46,386 bases of DNA, taken from contig MFZX01000002.1 of NCBI GenBank assembly GCA_001788095.1, positions 1 to 46,386 on the forward strand, read 5' to 3'. Source of the stretch: Candidatus Roizmanbacteria bacterium RIFCSPHIGHO2_12_FULL_37_23. GTDB taxonomy: Bacteria; Patescibacteriota; Microgenomatia; UBA1406; HO2-37-13b. The notes below the pieces were generated by a model. That model worked only from the letters and a program-made list of their open reading frames with translations, was not told the DNA's origin and searched no databases. Position 1 is the stretch's first letter. Each line of letters starts with the position of its first letter. Below are positions 1 to 8,543 of this stretch, piece after piece. Position numbers and translations under genes: made by a program.

Positions 1-1570
1 AACCTACTTTCACGACATTGGTGAATTGATCTGCAACAGGGCAAGAACTATCCTGAGGAGGTTGTCCTGCTCCCTTGAAAGTAAAGGTTCCATATTTTGG
101 TGAATTTCCTTCAGATTGAAAAACAGATGGTTGTGGTTTGAAATTAGTTGGAGCAGGGGTTGGTGTGAAACCAGCTTGCACGAGCGTTGTTGATAAGCCA
201 AGAATATCACCAAAATCACATCGGGGATCATCTACCGCTCTTAACGCATGGATAAATTTTCCACCATATCCTGTTTGCATTTCACCAAAAGAACGAGTCA
301 GCCAAAATGGGCATAAATATGGGGTAGCAACATGCGGTATAACATTGTATGCGAGAACAAAGTCCGTAATTTCAGCTGATTGTGCTTGAGCGATATTGTT
401 TGCAAATACAGTGCGTAGATCAATAAATCCCTCTCCAGTTGGTGTAGCAAAAGCAAATTCAGATTGTTGGTTGTTAAGATCTGCCAGTGCTTGTTGCGGT
501 GTAATAATACGTTCACTGCTAAGTGAGGATACACCTTCGATAGGTTGGAAGTTCGAGCTTACTCCTAAAATATTTCCTGTGGCTTGGTCAATTTTGACAA
601 TTATAGAATTGAAGTCTGTGGGTTGTTTTTGTAAAGAATCGTTTGATGAAAATGCTATGTCTCCATGCTCGGGAGTGTCAGGATCAATTTCGCCAAGTTG
701 CACCTGCGTGAGTGCTCGGTTGTCAGGTAAGTTAAGCATGCCGAGCGAACTCAAAATAGGTAATCCTATGGTTTGCCAATCACAATGAAGGACGACATAT
801 TCACTATCAGGTTGGGATGTTTTTTCGTATCCAGAAACTGGGCGTAAACACTCGTGATTTATGCCGATTGTTGTTAAAAATGTTTGCGCAATATCATTTC
901 CGTTTGATGTTATAGTATCTACAGGAATGCCTTTCTCTGAAAGAAATACAAACGTTCCATCTTTACGATTAAACCCAAGATAAAGTTGTTTTTTGAAATC
1001 ATAAATCTGAGTAAGTTTACTACCTTTTTCAAGGACTGCGTTTTGACCATCAATAGGACTAAATCCAAGTCGAGAAGCGAATGTTTCTACCTCTTCATCT
1101 GTATAGTTAGTTTTTAAGGAGTAAATATTAACACTCTCCGGAACTTGTGGAAGCGTTGTTTTTAATACATATTCATCAACATCGACCTTGGGCATAGGAA
1201 GGGCTTCTTTTTGGATTTTTTCATAGATAATTTTAGCTTGTTGTTCGTCTGGTAATTGTGCTTGCGGGCTCTGTTTGCCCCCTCCGGTTGTTCCATCTTT
1301 ATCTGTACCTTGTCCTCCTCCTGCTGTTTTTTGTCTTCCTGATATCGCAGAAATGATCCTATCGATTGGTGAAAAAGGTGTTTGTGAGCGAGAGGAGCCT
1401 TGTTGTTCTTGTCCTACTTGAGATCGTAGTTTATCCAGAGGAGGATTGTTGCTTTGGTAAGCCAAAAGTGCAAAAACGAGCGCTGTTAAAAATGCAAAAA
1501 AGATAACAGCAATGAAAGGAAAATATTTTTTATGTGTTAGCTCTCGAAGCTTTTCTGGCAAATCTTCCAT
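1..1570 (-). CDS. Membrane-anchored hypothetical protein (3' end outside window)
   Basis: An uninterrupted minus-strand frame of 523 codons starts at ATG 1570 and runs off the left edge, so the C-terminus is missing. The first ~16 residues are charged, followed by one strong membrane helix (about 17-38) and a Q/G/S-rich linker (about 40-110). The remainder is a presumably extracytoplasmic domain with several cysteines. No family is recognised. The adjacent VirB6/TrbL-like gene, divergently oriented beyond a methyltransferase, suggests an envelope or secretion setting, but that is inference from proximity. The frame itself is certain because no other long frame exists here. Confidence 0.8.
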   Translation of the reverse strand, partial: MEDLPEKLRELTHKKYFPFIAVIFFAFLTALVFALLAYQSNNPPLDKLRSQVGQEQQGSSRSQTPFSPIDRIISAISGRQKTAGGGQGTDKDGTTGGGKQSPQAQLPDEQQAKIIYEKIQKEALPMPKVDVDEYVLKTTLPQVPESVNIYSLKTNYTDEEVETFASRLGFSPIDGQNAVLEKGSKLTQIYDFKKQLYLGFNRKDGTFVFLSEKGIPVDTITSNGNDIAQTFLTTIGINHECLRPVSGYEKTSQPDSEYVVLHCDWQTIGLPILSSLGMLNLPDNRALTQVQLGEIDPDTPEHGDIAFSSNDSLQKQPTDFNSIIVKIDQATGNILGVSSNFQPIEGVSSLSSERIITPQQALADLNNQQSEFAFATPTGEGFIDLRTVFANNIAQAQSAEITDFVLAYNVIPHVATPYLCPFWLTRSFGEMQTGYGGKFIHALRAVDDPRCDFGDILGLSTTLVQAGFTPTPAPTNFKPQPSVFQSEGNSPKYGTFTFKGAGQPPQDSSCPVADQFTNVVKVG

Positions 1571-1590
1571 TATAGTTCTTTATAACGGAT

Positions 1591-2130
1591 TTATATGTTG
1601 GTTGTCAAGCGTTGGTCCGCATAATATGCCACGATCGCTGTAGCAACGATTACATTTAATGAGGTATTAATTCCATGCATAGGAATATCCACAATAGCGT
1701 CACACATATTAAGTACTTCTTTTGAAACACCATCCGTTTCATGTCCCACTACAAATGCCAAGGGAGTGGTGTAGGTGAATTCGGTGTAAGGAATTGCCTT
1801 TTTGTCCTGCTCAATAGCGACGAGCTGAAGATTGGAAATTTGAAATTTGAGATTGGAAAGTAATACAGTTGTTTTTTTGTGATATTCCCATGGAACCACT
1901 TTATATGTTCCAATAGAAGCTTTTTGTATTTTGTGATTGGGAGGTGTATCTGATTTTCCACAAATATAAAGTTTGGAAACTGCGAGTGCATCGGCAAGTC
2001 GAAAGAGTCCTCCTATATTGTAGGTATCATATATGTTGTCGAGAATAAAATAGAGAGGACGACGGTCGATTTTATCTGCTATGCCCTCGTCGCGAAGTGC
2101 GCGTAGCTGTTTGGCGTTAAGTTTAGTCAT
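1591..2130 (-). CDS. SpoU/TrmH-family RNA 2'-O-methyltransferase
   Basis: 179 residues, the size of a minimal SPOUT catalytic domain. Three SpoU motifs are visible: DNIYDTYNIGGLFRLADAL (motif 1 with conserved N and R), FVVGHETDGVS (motif 2) and VDIPMHGINTSLNVIVATAI (motif 3, cofactor knot). The family transfers methyl groups from SAM to the ribose of tRNA or rRNA; the target base cannot be told from sequence. The segment LSNLKFQISNLQL (about residues 91-103) is encoded by a low-complexity repeat also found in two other genes of the window and probably forms a surface loop. The gene ends 20 nt upstream of the start of the minus-strand anchored-protein gene. Confidence 0.9.
   Translation of the reverse strand: MTKLNAKQLRALRDEGIADKIDRRPLYFILDNIYDTYNIGGLFRLADALAVSKLYICGKSDTPPNHKIQKASIGTYKVVPWEYHKKTTVLLSNLKFQISNLQLVAIEQDKKAIPYTEFTYTTPLAFVVGHETDGVSKEVLNMCDAIVDIPMHGINTSLNVIVATAIVAYYADQRLTTNI
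1827..1860 (-). repeat. In-frame repeat insertion inside the SpoU methyltransferase gene
   Basis: A GATTGGAAATTTGAAATTT-type low-complexity repeat lies within the coding frame and encodes about LSNLKFQISNL. Relatives occur at 12270-12302 and 23559-23593, each in frame inside an unrelated gene and in different orientations relative to coding. Confidence 0.6.
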
Positions 2131-2188
2131 GTGATTGCAAAACTTTACAAACTTCCTTATGATAAATAGTAAGTTAGTCTAACTGGTC

Positions 2189-4897
2189 ATGCGTATTATA
2201 CGATACTTAACTATTATTTTCGTTGTCTTATCGCTGTTCCTATTTTACCTCTCGTCTACTGTCTCAGCACAATTTTACCCTATTCCCGGATCATCATTGA
2301 TTACGCCCATGGTGACACCGGAACCGTGTGCGAGTGGCCAGGGTCATATTCCAAAGCCCCAACGTCAACCTTCGTATTGTCCAGACCTTGCGGCCAGTGA
2401 TGATAAAGTAAGTTCAGAAGATTCGCAAGCATATACAAGAAATTGCGCAACGAGTTTTGAAGCATGGCTTGCTGATAAAGAAAAGAATTTCTGGGTAGAA
2501 GATCCAGAAGTAACAGCTCTTGGTCAGCAAGGAGAACGTTCCCGTCAATTTTTGCTGTGGACACTTACACACCAATCGATTGATGATATTCCAAGTCTTT
2601 TAAGTGTATGGGAGCTCTCTCGTAACGTTGCAATGTTTTTGATCTTACTGGTTGTCATTATTATGGGAATAGGTATCATTGTAAGCCAGCGAAATAATTT
2701 CAACCTAAGCATAGAGGTATCACCACTTATCATACGTGTTGCATTGCTTTTATTGTTCCTTGTGTTTTCAGCACGGATTGTTCTCATACTGATTCAAACT
2801 GCTGATATTATGATGGAATTCTTTATCAGAAACCTCAATGTTCGCGAACTTTTTAATCTTTTCCTCGTTGATGATCCGTCTAAAGACGTGTTGCAGGTAA
2901 GCGAACGAGCGTATCGTGAATTCGTAGGTTGTACAAACTGGAGTACGCGTGCAGTAGATTCTGCAAGAACTTCCAAATTCCTTGTTCGCTTCACAAACAT
3001 GACGTATTACTTTATAGGAATCATGATGATTCTGAGAAAAGTTGTACTGTGGTTCCTACTTGTTGTTTCTCCATTTTTAGTCATTCTCGCACCGTTTGTA
3101 TTTATACGAAATATAGGGTGGATATGGATTGGTGTGTTCTTTCAGTGGGCATTTTATGGACCTTTGATGGCACTTTTTTTGGGGACTTTAGCTCAAATCT
3201 GGAATACTGTTCCTGTCCATATTCCTTATGTCTTTGATTTTTCACGTATAAACCGTCTTAATCAGGTTGTATATCCAACATCGACAAATATATTGTATGG
3301 GGGACCAGCGCAGACTTTAGGAATTCTCAACACCTCAAACTACGTTGATACCTTTGCTGAGTATGTGATATCTCTTATTATGTTGTGGACGGTTATTATT
3401 CTGCCGTGGTGGCTCTTGAGAATATTTAGAGACTACTGTTGCGATGGCATCTATTCGATGAAGAATATTCTTCTATCTATGTACGATACCATGAGAACAG
3501 GTCCAACACCTCCACCAAGCGGTGGACCAACAACACCCAGGCCAACTGGCACAGCAAGTACTGCGCTCAAGATGCCAAAGAAAATCGATTCAGAAGTTAC
3601 CACAAAAGTGAAGCTCGAAACAGCACAAGATATACAACGTGCGACGACAGACAAAATAGTCCAATCAATAGAAATTAGAGCATCAAATATAGCTGAGGTT
3701 GCCCAGATGGAAACTAATGACAGAGCTCGTGAAAACGCTGCCAGAAATCTTGATAGGATACAAAATCCATTTAAAGCAGAGACACCCACCGAGCGACAAA
3801 AGCTCATGAATCTTAGAGATGAGATCCAAACACGAGCACAAAAGGGTGATGACATGGCTAGAAATCTTTCAGCTATCACATCCCGATCAAGTGTGCAGCA
3901 GCAGATTGCCAAACAAAAGATATTGCAAACCATGCCGAAGATGATTCCGGTTATTCACACCATATCTATCAAATTCAATCTGCCGCAGGAAAAAGCACGA
4001 AATATTGTGAGGAGCATCTTTAACGCGATTTCTAACGACGAACAAGTTGTTACAAATATTGCTAGTGAAACGAAACTTTCTACGGATGTGACAAGAAAAG
4101 TTTTACAGACTGTTGCACGAGGAGATAGGCTTGAGCGACCTACCGACGTTCTCATACGAGAAACTGCTAAAGAAACTGACGTAGAAGAGAATCAGGTAAA
4201 ACAAGTTATTGCAAAAACGGTTGTTGCAGTTAAGGAAAAGAAAGATATCGCTAAGAAAGTTGCGCAACAAGAAGAAGTAGAACAAGAAACTGTAGAAAAG
4301 GTCGTCCAAGAACATCTTCCCGCTGTTTCTGAACCAGAAAAACATATTGAAACGCAGATTCCTGCTTCAGAAAAAGTATCCATTGAGGATTATGAGGAAG
4401 TTAAAGGTATGTGGGTACAACAGTATGAGAAGGGAGAAGTTCCTGTCACTGAAAATGTTAAGACGCGCCCTGAGTGGGTAGAGAAGGATGTTGTTCGAAT
4501 AAGTAATATTTTAAACAAAGTACTCTCATCAGATAAGAAACTGCAGGAACAAGGCCTTGATGAAGTCGGTTATATCCTTCCTATTTTCATGGTGAATAAC
4601 CTTTCAGGTGAGGAGTTGCTTGTGTATCTCAAGGCAAAACTTGAAGCAGCAAAACAAGTGCAACAAGCCATGGTGAAGGAGCAAGAAATGCGTGCAAAGA
4701 TTAAAGAGGAAGAAGAAGTAGTTGAAATAGAGACTCCACAAAAGAAACAAGCAGCAAAAGAGCAAGTTTTATCAAGAGGGCTCGAAATCGACGGAGAAGA
4801 AAAAGGAGAAACTAAGGAGGAAGATAAAAATCAACAGACTGAAATGAGTGAGATAAAAAAGAAGATTGAGGATGAGCTGGAAAAATCTGCAAAATAA
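2189..4897 (+). CDS. VirB6/TrbL-like polytopic membrane protein with long cytoplasmic helical tail
   Basis: 902 residues. A signal-like N-terminus (1-28) precedes a short extracytoplasmic region with several Cys (C47, C64, C86). Membrane helices follow at about 147-167, 178-205, 271-305, 309-337 and 389-413. A proline-rich hinge (about 438-452) leads to a very long charged helical or coiled region (about 460-902, rich in K/E/Q). This hydrophobic-core architecture resembles the VirB6/TrbL inner-membrane channel proteins of type IV secretion-like systems found in CPR genomes. No VirB4 or VirD4 ATPase is in the window, so a working secretion system cannot be claimed. The start is the first in-frame ATG; there is no clear Shine-Dalgarno. 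Confidence 0.65.
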   Translation: MRIIRYLTIIFVVLSLFLFYLSSTVSAQFYPIPGSSLITPMVTPEPCASGQGHIPKPQRQPSYCPDLAASDDKVSSEDSQAYTRNCATSFEAWLADKEKNFWVEDPEVTALGQQGERSRQFLLWTLTHQSIDDIPSLLSVWELSRNVAMFLILLVVIIMGIGIIVSQRNNFNLSIEVSPLIIRVALLLLFLVFSARIVLILIQTADIMMEFFIRNLNVRELFNLFLVDDPSKDVLQVSERAYREFVGCTNWSTRAVDSARTSKFLVRFTNMTYYFIGIMMILRKVVLWFLLVVSPFLVILAPFVFIRNIGWIWIGVFFQWAFYGPLMALFLGTLAQIWNTVPVHIPYVFDFSRINRLNQVVYPTSTNILYGGPAQTLGILNTSNYVDTFAEYVISLIMLWTVIILPWWLLRIFRDYCCDGIYSMKNILLSMYDTMRTGPTPPPSGGPTTPRPTGTASTALKMPKKIDSEVTTKVKLETAQDIQRATTDKIVQSIEIRASNIAEVAQMETNDRARENAARNLDRIQNPFKAETPTERQKLMNLRDEIQTRAQKGDDMARNLSAITSRSSVQQQIAKQKILQTMPKMIPVIHTISIKFNLPQEKARNIVRSIFNAISNDEQVVTNIASETKLSTDVTRKVLQTVARGDRLERPTDVLIRETAKETDVEENQVKQVIAKTVVAVKEKKDIAKKVAQQEEVEQETVEKVVQEHLPAVSEPEKHIETQIPASEKVSIEDYEEVKGMWVQQYEKGEVPVTENVKTRPEWVEKDVVRISNILNKVLSSDKKLQEQGLDEVGYILPIFMVNNLSGEELLVYLKAKLEAAKQVQQAMVKEQEMRAKIKEEEEVVEIETPQKKQAAKEQVLSRGLEIDGEEKGETKEEDKNQQTEMSEIKKKIEDELEKSAK

Positions 4898-4911
4898 TCT
4901 ATAATAGGCCT

Positions 4912-5124
4912 ATGGCACGCCCCGAGCTATGCGGACAATGTATCCAGGATGGAAGACGGACATGCTGGTTTCAAGACGAAGCAGATGAAATCGCTCAAGA
5001 AGCAAATAATGGCGAATTAGATCCAGGAGCTGCAGTAAACATTATCGCGAGCGATCGTGAAATTGCGCATTATAGATACTGTCTTTACGTCAACGAAGTA
5101 AGCCCGTATATAAAAGGACTTTAA
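4912..5124 (+). CDS. Small Cys-containing hypothetical protein
   Basis: 70 residues starting MARPELCGQC, with a CxxC at residues 7-10 and further Cys at 18 and 57, then an acidic helical middle. It is compatible with a small metal-binding or redox protein, but no family is recognised. It lies 14 nt after the VirB6-like gene. A TATAAT at 4900-4905 sits only 6 nt before the ATG, so it may be transcribed separately as a leaderless mRNA. A strong hairpin follows directly. Confidence 0.6.
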   Translation: MARPELCGQCIQDGRRTCWFQDEADEIAQEANNGELDPGAAVNIIASDREIAHYRYCLYVNEVSPYIKGL

Positions 5125-5126
5125 TT

Positions 5127-5169
5127 TTTAGCCTCAAATCCCACCTCGGGAGTGGGATTTGAGGCTAAA
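5127..5169. terminator. Long perfect hairpin between convergent genes (copy 1 of a repeated palindrome)
   Basis: An 18-bp perfect stem (TTTAGCCTCAAATCCCAC and its complement) with a 7-nt loop (145-151) lies between the plus-strand small protein and the minus-strand M24 peptidase. A/T runs flank it on both sides, so it can act as a bidirectional terminator. A near-identical copy with inverted loop is at 11777-11813. Confidence 0.75.
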
Positions 5170-5179
5170 TTGCGCAATT

Positions 5180-6295
5180 TTAATGAATAATTAACAATTC
5201 TTTAGGTGTATTAGTAAGAATTTCAGGTTGTTTCTGGTCATTGATATACAAAGTATCTTCGATTCGGATTCCAAATCTACCTTTTATATATACGCCGGGC
5301 TCGATAGTAACCACATGACCGGATTTAATAGTATCTTTAGATTTTGGAGCAATCTTAGGATTTTCATGAACTTCAAGACCAAGCCCATGGCCGGTTGAGT
5401 GTGGATATGAAGGGTAATTATTTTGCGTTATGAAGTTCCTTGTTGCTTTATCTATGTCTTTATATTCACTTTTTGTCTCCAAAAGTTTCAGTGCTTGTTC
5501 TTGAGCTTTTTGCACGATCTCATACGCTTTGATATATTCATCTAATGGTTTACCTACAAAAATCATTCGCGTAATGTCGGACATATAATTATTGTAGAGC
5601 GCACCAAAATCAATAAGAATAATTGAACCAGCTGTAACTTTTGTCGTACCGTTACTCTTTGTATCATAGTGGGGGATAGCTGAATTTTGATCTATAGCAA
5701 CAATAGGAGAAAAAGCCAGGTCGCTGTCATGTTTTTTGAGCCAAAATTCTATAGTAAAGGCAATTTCTTTTTCCGTTTGCCCTGGTGATATAGTTTGGAA
5801 AATTTCTTTCAAACATTGATCAGCAACTTCACACGACTTTTTAACCATTTCAATCTCGTGTTTATCCTTTTGTATACGCAGTAATCCAATAATATTTCGT
5901 GTCTCCTGAAATGTGGTATGGACGTGTTTTTTAAAGTATGTATATTCATGATACGAGAGATCTTCAGCCTCAAACCCTATAATATTAATTTGCTCGTTAT
6001 TAATAATTGTAGAAAGGATTTTTTTAAGAGGATTTTCTGGAGTAAGCTCTTGCATTTTTATAGCTAACTCAGATTTCTGGATACTATCTACATACCGCCC
6101 ATCTGTAATCAAATATGTATTTTTTTTCGTAATAAAGACCCATGCTTCACGTTCGTCTGTACTCAAGCCCTTAAAACCAGTGAGATACAAAATATTATTG
6201 TGGTTGGAAACCAAAAGCGCATCAATTTTTTCAGTATTTAGATGTTGTCGAAGCAGTTCAATTCGAGATAGTCCAATATGAGATATTATTGGCAT
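5180..6295 (-). CDS. Xaa-Pro aminopeptidase/dipeptidase (M24 family)
   Basis: 371 residues, normal length for two-domain M24 prolidase-type enzymes that cleave X-Pro bonds in the cytoplasm. The creatinase N-terminal domain covers about 1-140 (note LLVSNHNNILYLTGF). The pita-bread catalytic domain contains all five expected metal ligands: D229 and D240 (LIDFGALYNNYMSD), H303 (HSTGHGLGLEVHE), E332 (TIEPGVY) and E346 (RIEDTLY). It has its own promoter region shared divergently with the LysM lipoprotein gene: the -10-like TACTAT on the minus strand is one base from the TTGACA used on the plus strand. Confidence 0.93.
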   Translation of the reverse strand: MPIISHIGLSRIELLRQHLNTEKIDALLVSNHNNILYLTGFKGLSTDEREAWVFITKKNTYLITDGRYVDSIQKSELAIKMQELTPENPLKKILSTIINNEQINIIGFEAEDLSYHEYTYFKKHVHTTFQETRNIIGLLRIQKDKHEIEMVKKSCEVADQCLKEIFQTISPGQTEKEIAFTIEFWLKKHDSDLAFSPIVAIDQNSAIPHYDTKSNGTTKVTAGSIILIDFGALYNNYMSDITRMIFVGKPLDEYIKAYEIVQKAQEQALKLLETKSEYKDIDKATRNFITQNNYPSYPHSTGHGLGLEVHENPKIAPKSKDTIKSGHVVTIEPGVYIKGRFGIRIEDTLYINDQKQPEILTNTPKELLIIH

Positions 6296-6345
6296 GTGTG
6301 AAGTATATCACACACCGCGTGTGTGATATACCGATATGTGTCACA

Positions 6346-6387
6346 TATCCTATAGTACTTGACATACGGTTTTAGATATTGTAGTCT
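6346..6387. promoter_or_regulatory. Compact bidirectional promoter (M24 peptidase / LysM lipoprotein)
   Basis: Plus strand: TTGACA (6359-6364), 17-bp spacer, TAGTCT (6382-6387), then 6 nt to the ATG at 6394, which predicts a leaderless mRNA. Minus strand: TACTAT (complement of 6352-6357) within TATCCTATAGTA (6346-6357). An almost identical 19-bp arrangement recurs at 18332-18350. Confidence 0.7.
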
Positions 6388-6393
6388 TTTTAT

Positions 6394-7209
6394 ATGGGAC
6401 CAGACTTAGGTGAAATTACACATTATGTAGCAAGGGGATCTGCAGTAGGACTAATGACTTTAGCCTTAGGCTGTAGTTCGATTGATCGAGAGCCTACTCA
6501 AACAATTGAACCAACACCTCTAACAACGCCTGCTACAGACCCTAATTGTTTAGTGACTATAAGATCAGGCGATACTTTATGGGAAATTCAGGAAACACAG
6601 CGTGCTCAAGGCAATGATGTTACTTGGCAGGAAATTGCTCAAGCAAATGATGTCAGTGATCCAAAAGACGTTAAAATTGGAACAGTTTTAAATGTATGCG
6701 TTCGTAGAGATATTCCTGGGACCATGGAATATCATGGCCCAGTCGAAACTGCTCCATCAGGACAACCTACAGAAGAAGGAACATCAGGAAGATTGAATCA
6801 TGAACCTCTGCCTGATGATATTGTATCAAGAGCGGATTTAGCGAGTCAATATAGAACAAGTATTAGAGATCTCCCTGATGTGAGACTTCATATTAGAGCC
6901 GGTGCACTTGAAAATGAACCTGCTTTTAATGAACTTAAAGCAAATCCTTCACATTCGCTTACTATTGTCCTCTTGGATAGTTCATATATTGGATGGGAAT
7001 TTATACCTGACGACTTAAAAAAAGAGCTTTTACCTTTTGAATCGACCATATTGGAAAGTATGCGACAAACGGAAGAAAAAGGAGCTGCGAGTTATCTACA
7101 ACGCAAGGATGCAGTGTTAGCTAAACATGATCGAATGGTGGCTCAATTTGCACAAGATCTTCAAGACAGGAAGATCACACAGGAACAATATAGTAATATT
7201 GTTGGTTAG
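6394..7209 (+). CDS. LysM-domain lipoprotein
   Basis: 271 residues. The N-terminus carries a hydrophobic stretch ending in a lipobox-like LALGC (lipidated Cys27), followed by a T/P-rich linker. A LysM peptidoglycan-binding domain spans about 54-102 (VTIRSGDTLWEIQ, then ...IAQANDV...KIGTVLNV). The remaining ~165 residues are unrecognised and mostly helical near the end. It is expected to be anchored on the outer face of the membrane and bound to cell wall. The next gene, encoding a HExxH protein, starts immediately after its stop, implying translational coupling and a joint envelope function. Lgt, needed for lipidation, is encoded at 25568. Confidence 0.8.
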   Translation: MGPDLGEITHYVARGSAVGLMTLALGCSSIDREPTQTIEPTPLTTPATDPNCLVTIRSGDTLWEIQETQRAQGNDVTWQEIAQANDVSDPKDVKIGTVLNVCVRRDIPGTMEYHGPVETAPSGQPTEEGTSGRLNHEPLPDDIVSRADLASQYRTSIRDLPDVRLHIRAGALENEPAFNELKANPSHSLTIVLLDSSYIGWEFIPDDLKKELLPFESTILESMRQTEEKGAASYLQRKDAVLAKHDRMVAQFAQDLQDRKITQEQYSNIVG

Positions 7210-7818
7210 TTGAATATTATAAATGAACCATTTTTACGAACGCTAACTCAAGAAGAGTTGAGATTAAGAATAGGTCATAAAGGATTGCATATTTCTCCAG
7301 AAATCCCACAGAGTGATGGAACAATAAAAAAAGACACAATAATTTTTCTTGCAGTAAGAAACGACTACGTGCAAGAAGCAGAATTTCAATTTAGACAATT
7401 TGTTGAAGGTGCTGGATACAGGCTGGTCGGGGATAATTATATTTCAGCAGCTGCTCCAATTGTTGAACATTCACACCCTGATCCTTCCTTGTTATCACGT
7501 GTAGATAATCCGAATGCGGAATATCTAATTGCGGGTAGTACTGCAGGCACAGTATTACGACATGAGTTAAAACATTTTGTAGCTGATCATCCCACGACAG
7601 ATATTCTATTACTGCAAGACTTACTAAAAGCATTTGATCAATATCAAAAAGGGGACGATTCCGGTTATTATTATGTATTTGAAACCCCTGAAGGAAATGT
7701 TCTAACTTTAAATGTTGACGAACAGCAAAGAATTAATCCTGCTGCAAGATCTCATAATATTAAAGGACATTCGATACAAGCATTTAAGGCTCGCGCAGCA
7801 GCAAGAGCACGTGTGTGA
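7210..7818 (+). CDS. Putative zinc metallopeptidase-like protein (HELKH motif)
   Basis: 202 residues from a TTG directly abutting the preceding stop codon; a downstream ATG is possible. The sequence VLRHELKHFVADH (from about 116) gives a HExxH zinc-binding/catalytic motif, H118-E119-x-x-H122, with D126/H127 as potential third ligands. No clear signal peptide is visible, so the location is uncertain. No named peptidase family is recognised outside the motif. Coupling to the LysM lipoprotein suggests that the two act together on cell wall or surface proteins; this is inference. A small hairpin overlaps its stop codon. Confidence 0.6.
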   Translation: MNIINEPFLRTLTQEELRLRIGHKGLHISPEIPQSDGTIKKDTIIFLAVRNDYVQEAEFQFRQFVEGAGYRLVGDNYISAAAPIVEHSHPDPSLLSRVDNPNAEYLIAGSTAGTVLRHELKHFVADHPTTDILLLQDLLKAFDQYQKGDDSGYYYVFETPEGNVLTLNVDEQQRINPAARSHNIKGHSIQAFKARAAARARV

Positions 7819-7848
7819 TGAGGCTCACACATCCCTTTACACATTCTT

Positions 7849-7877
7849 TTGACTTCACGGTTTGATTTTGCTATCCT
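7849..7877 (+). promoter_or_regulatory. Promoter of the MBL-fold/dnaB pair
   Basis: TTGACT (7849-7854), exactly 17 bp, then TATCCT (7872-7877). Only 9 nt separate the -10 box from the ATG at 7887, so the mRNA leader would be about 0-3 nt. Confidence 0.65.
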
Positions 7878-7886
7878 ATCTGCACT

Positions 7887-8540
7887 ATGGATATCAAATA
7901 TTTAGGTCATTCTTCTTTTTTTATCCGCGGCCAGAAGGGTAAAGTTGTTACCGATCCATATGATCCAGCTATGATGGCGAGAAAATTTCCAAAGGTTGAA
8001 GCAGATATCGTAACCATCTCACACGAACACCAGGACCATAACGCAGCCCGACTGATTGAAGGCAATCCTTTAGTAGTGAATCTTCCTGGAGAGTATGAAA
8101 AAAACGGCGTCCGAATTTATGGATTTGATACTTATCACGACAAGAACCAAGGATCTGAACGGGGCATAAACACACTCTATAAAATCGAAATTGATGATAT
8201 TTCCATATTACACTGCGGTGATCTTGGCCATGTCCTGAGCAATGAACTTATTGAGCAAATTGATGGAGTTGATATACTGATGATTCCTGTGGGAGGTTTC
8301 TACACCATTGGTCCAGATGAAGCAAGCGATATTGTATCAAAAATAGAACCAGCAGTCGTAATACCTATGCACTATAAAACAGATATCGGCTTCACCAAAA
8401 ATATTATGGACAAGCTATCTCCAGTTAGTGATTTTATCCAAGCGGTCGGTGTATCCGGCATAGAACCTGTCAATAAGTTTTCAATCAAAAAACAAGATAT
8501 TGGAGAAGAAATGAGCGTGGTTGTCATGGAAGTAGCGTAA
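7887..8540 (+). CDS. Metallo-beta-lactamase-fold hydrolase
   Basis: 217 residues. The zinc-site motif HEHQDH (H46, H48, D50, H51) is followed by a conserved His-Gly-Asp-type segment (LHCGDLGH, about 110) and PMHYK (about 153). This is the short form of the MBL fold seen in UlaG/UPF0173-like proteins, which hydrolyse small substrates; the actual substrate is unknown. It ends 3 nt before dnaB and is probably co-transcribed with it. Confidence 0.88.
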   Translation: MDIKYLGHSSFFIRGQKGKVVTDPYDPAMMARKFPKVEADIVTISHEHQDHNAARLIEGNPLVVNLPGEYEKNGVRIYGFDTYHDKNQGSERGINTLYKIEIDDISILHCGDLGHVLSNELIEQIDGVDILMIPVGGFYTIGPDEASDIVSKIEPAVVIPMHYKTDIGFTKNIMDKLSPVSDFIQAVGVSGIEPVNKFSIKKQDIGEEMSVVVMEVA

Positions 8541-8543
8541 AAC

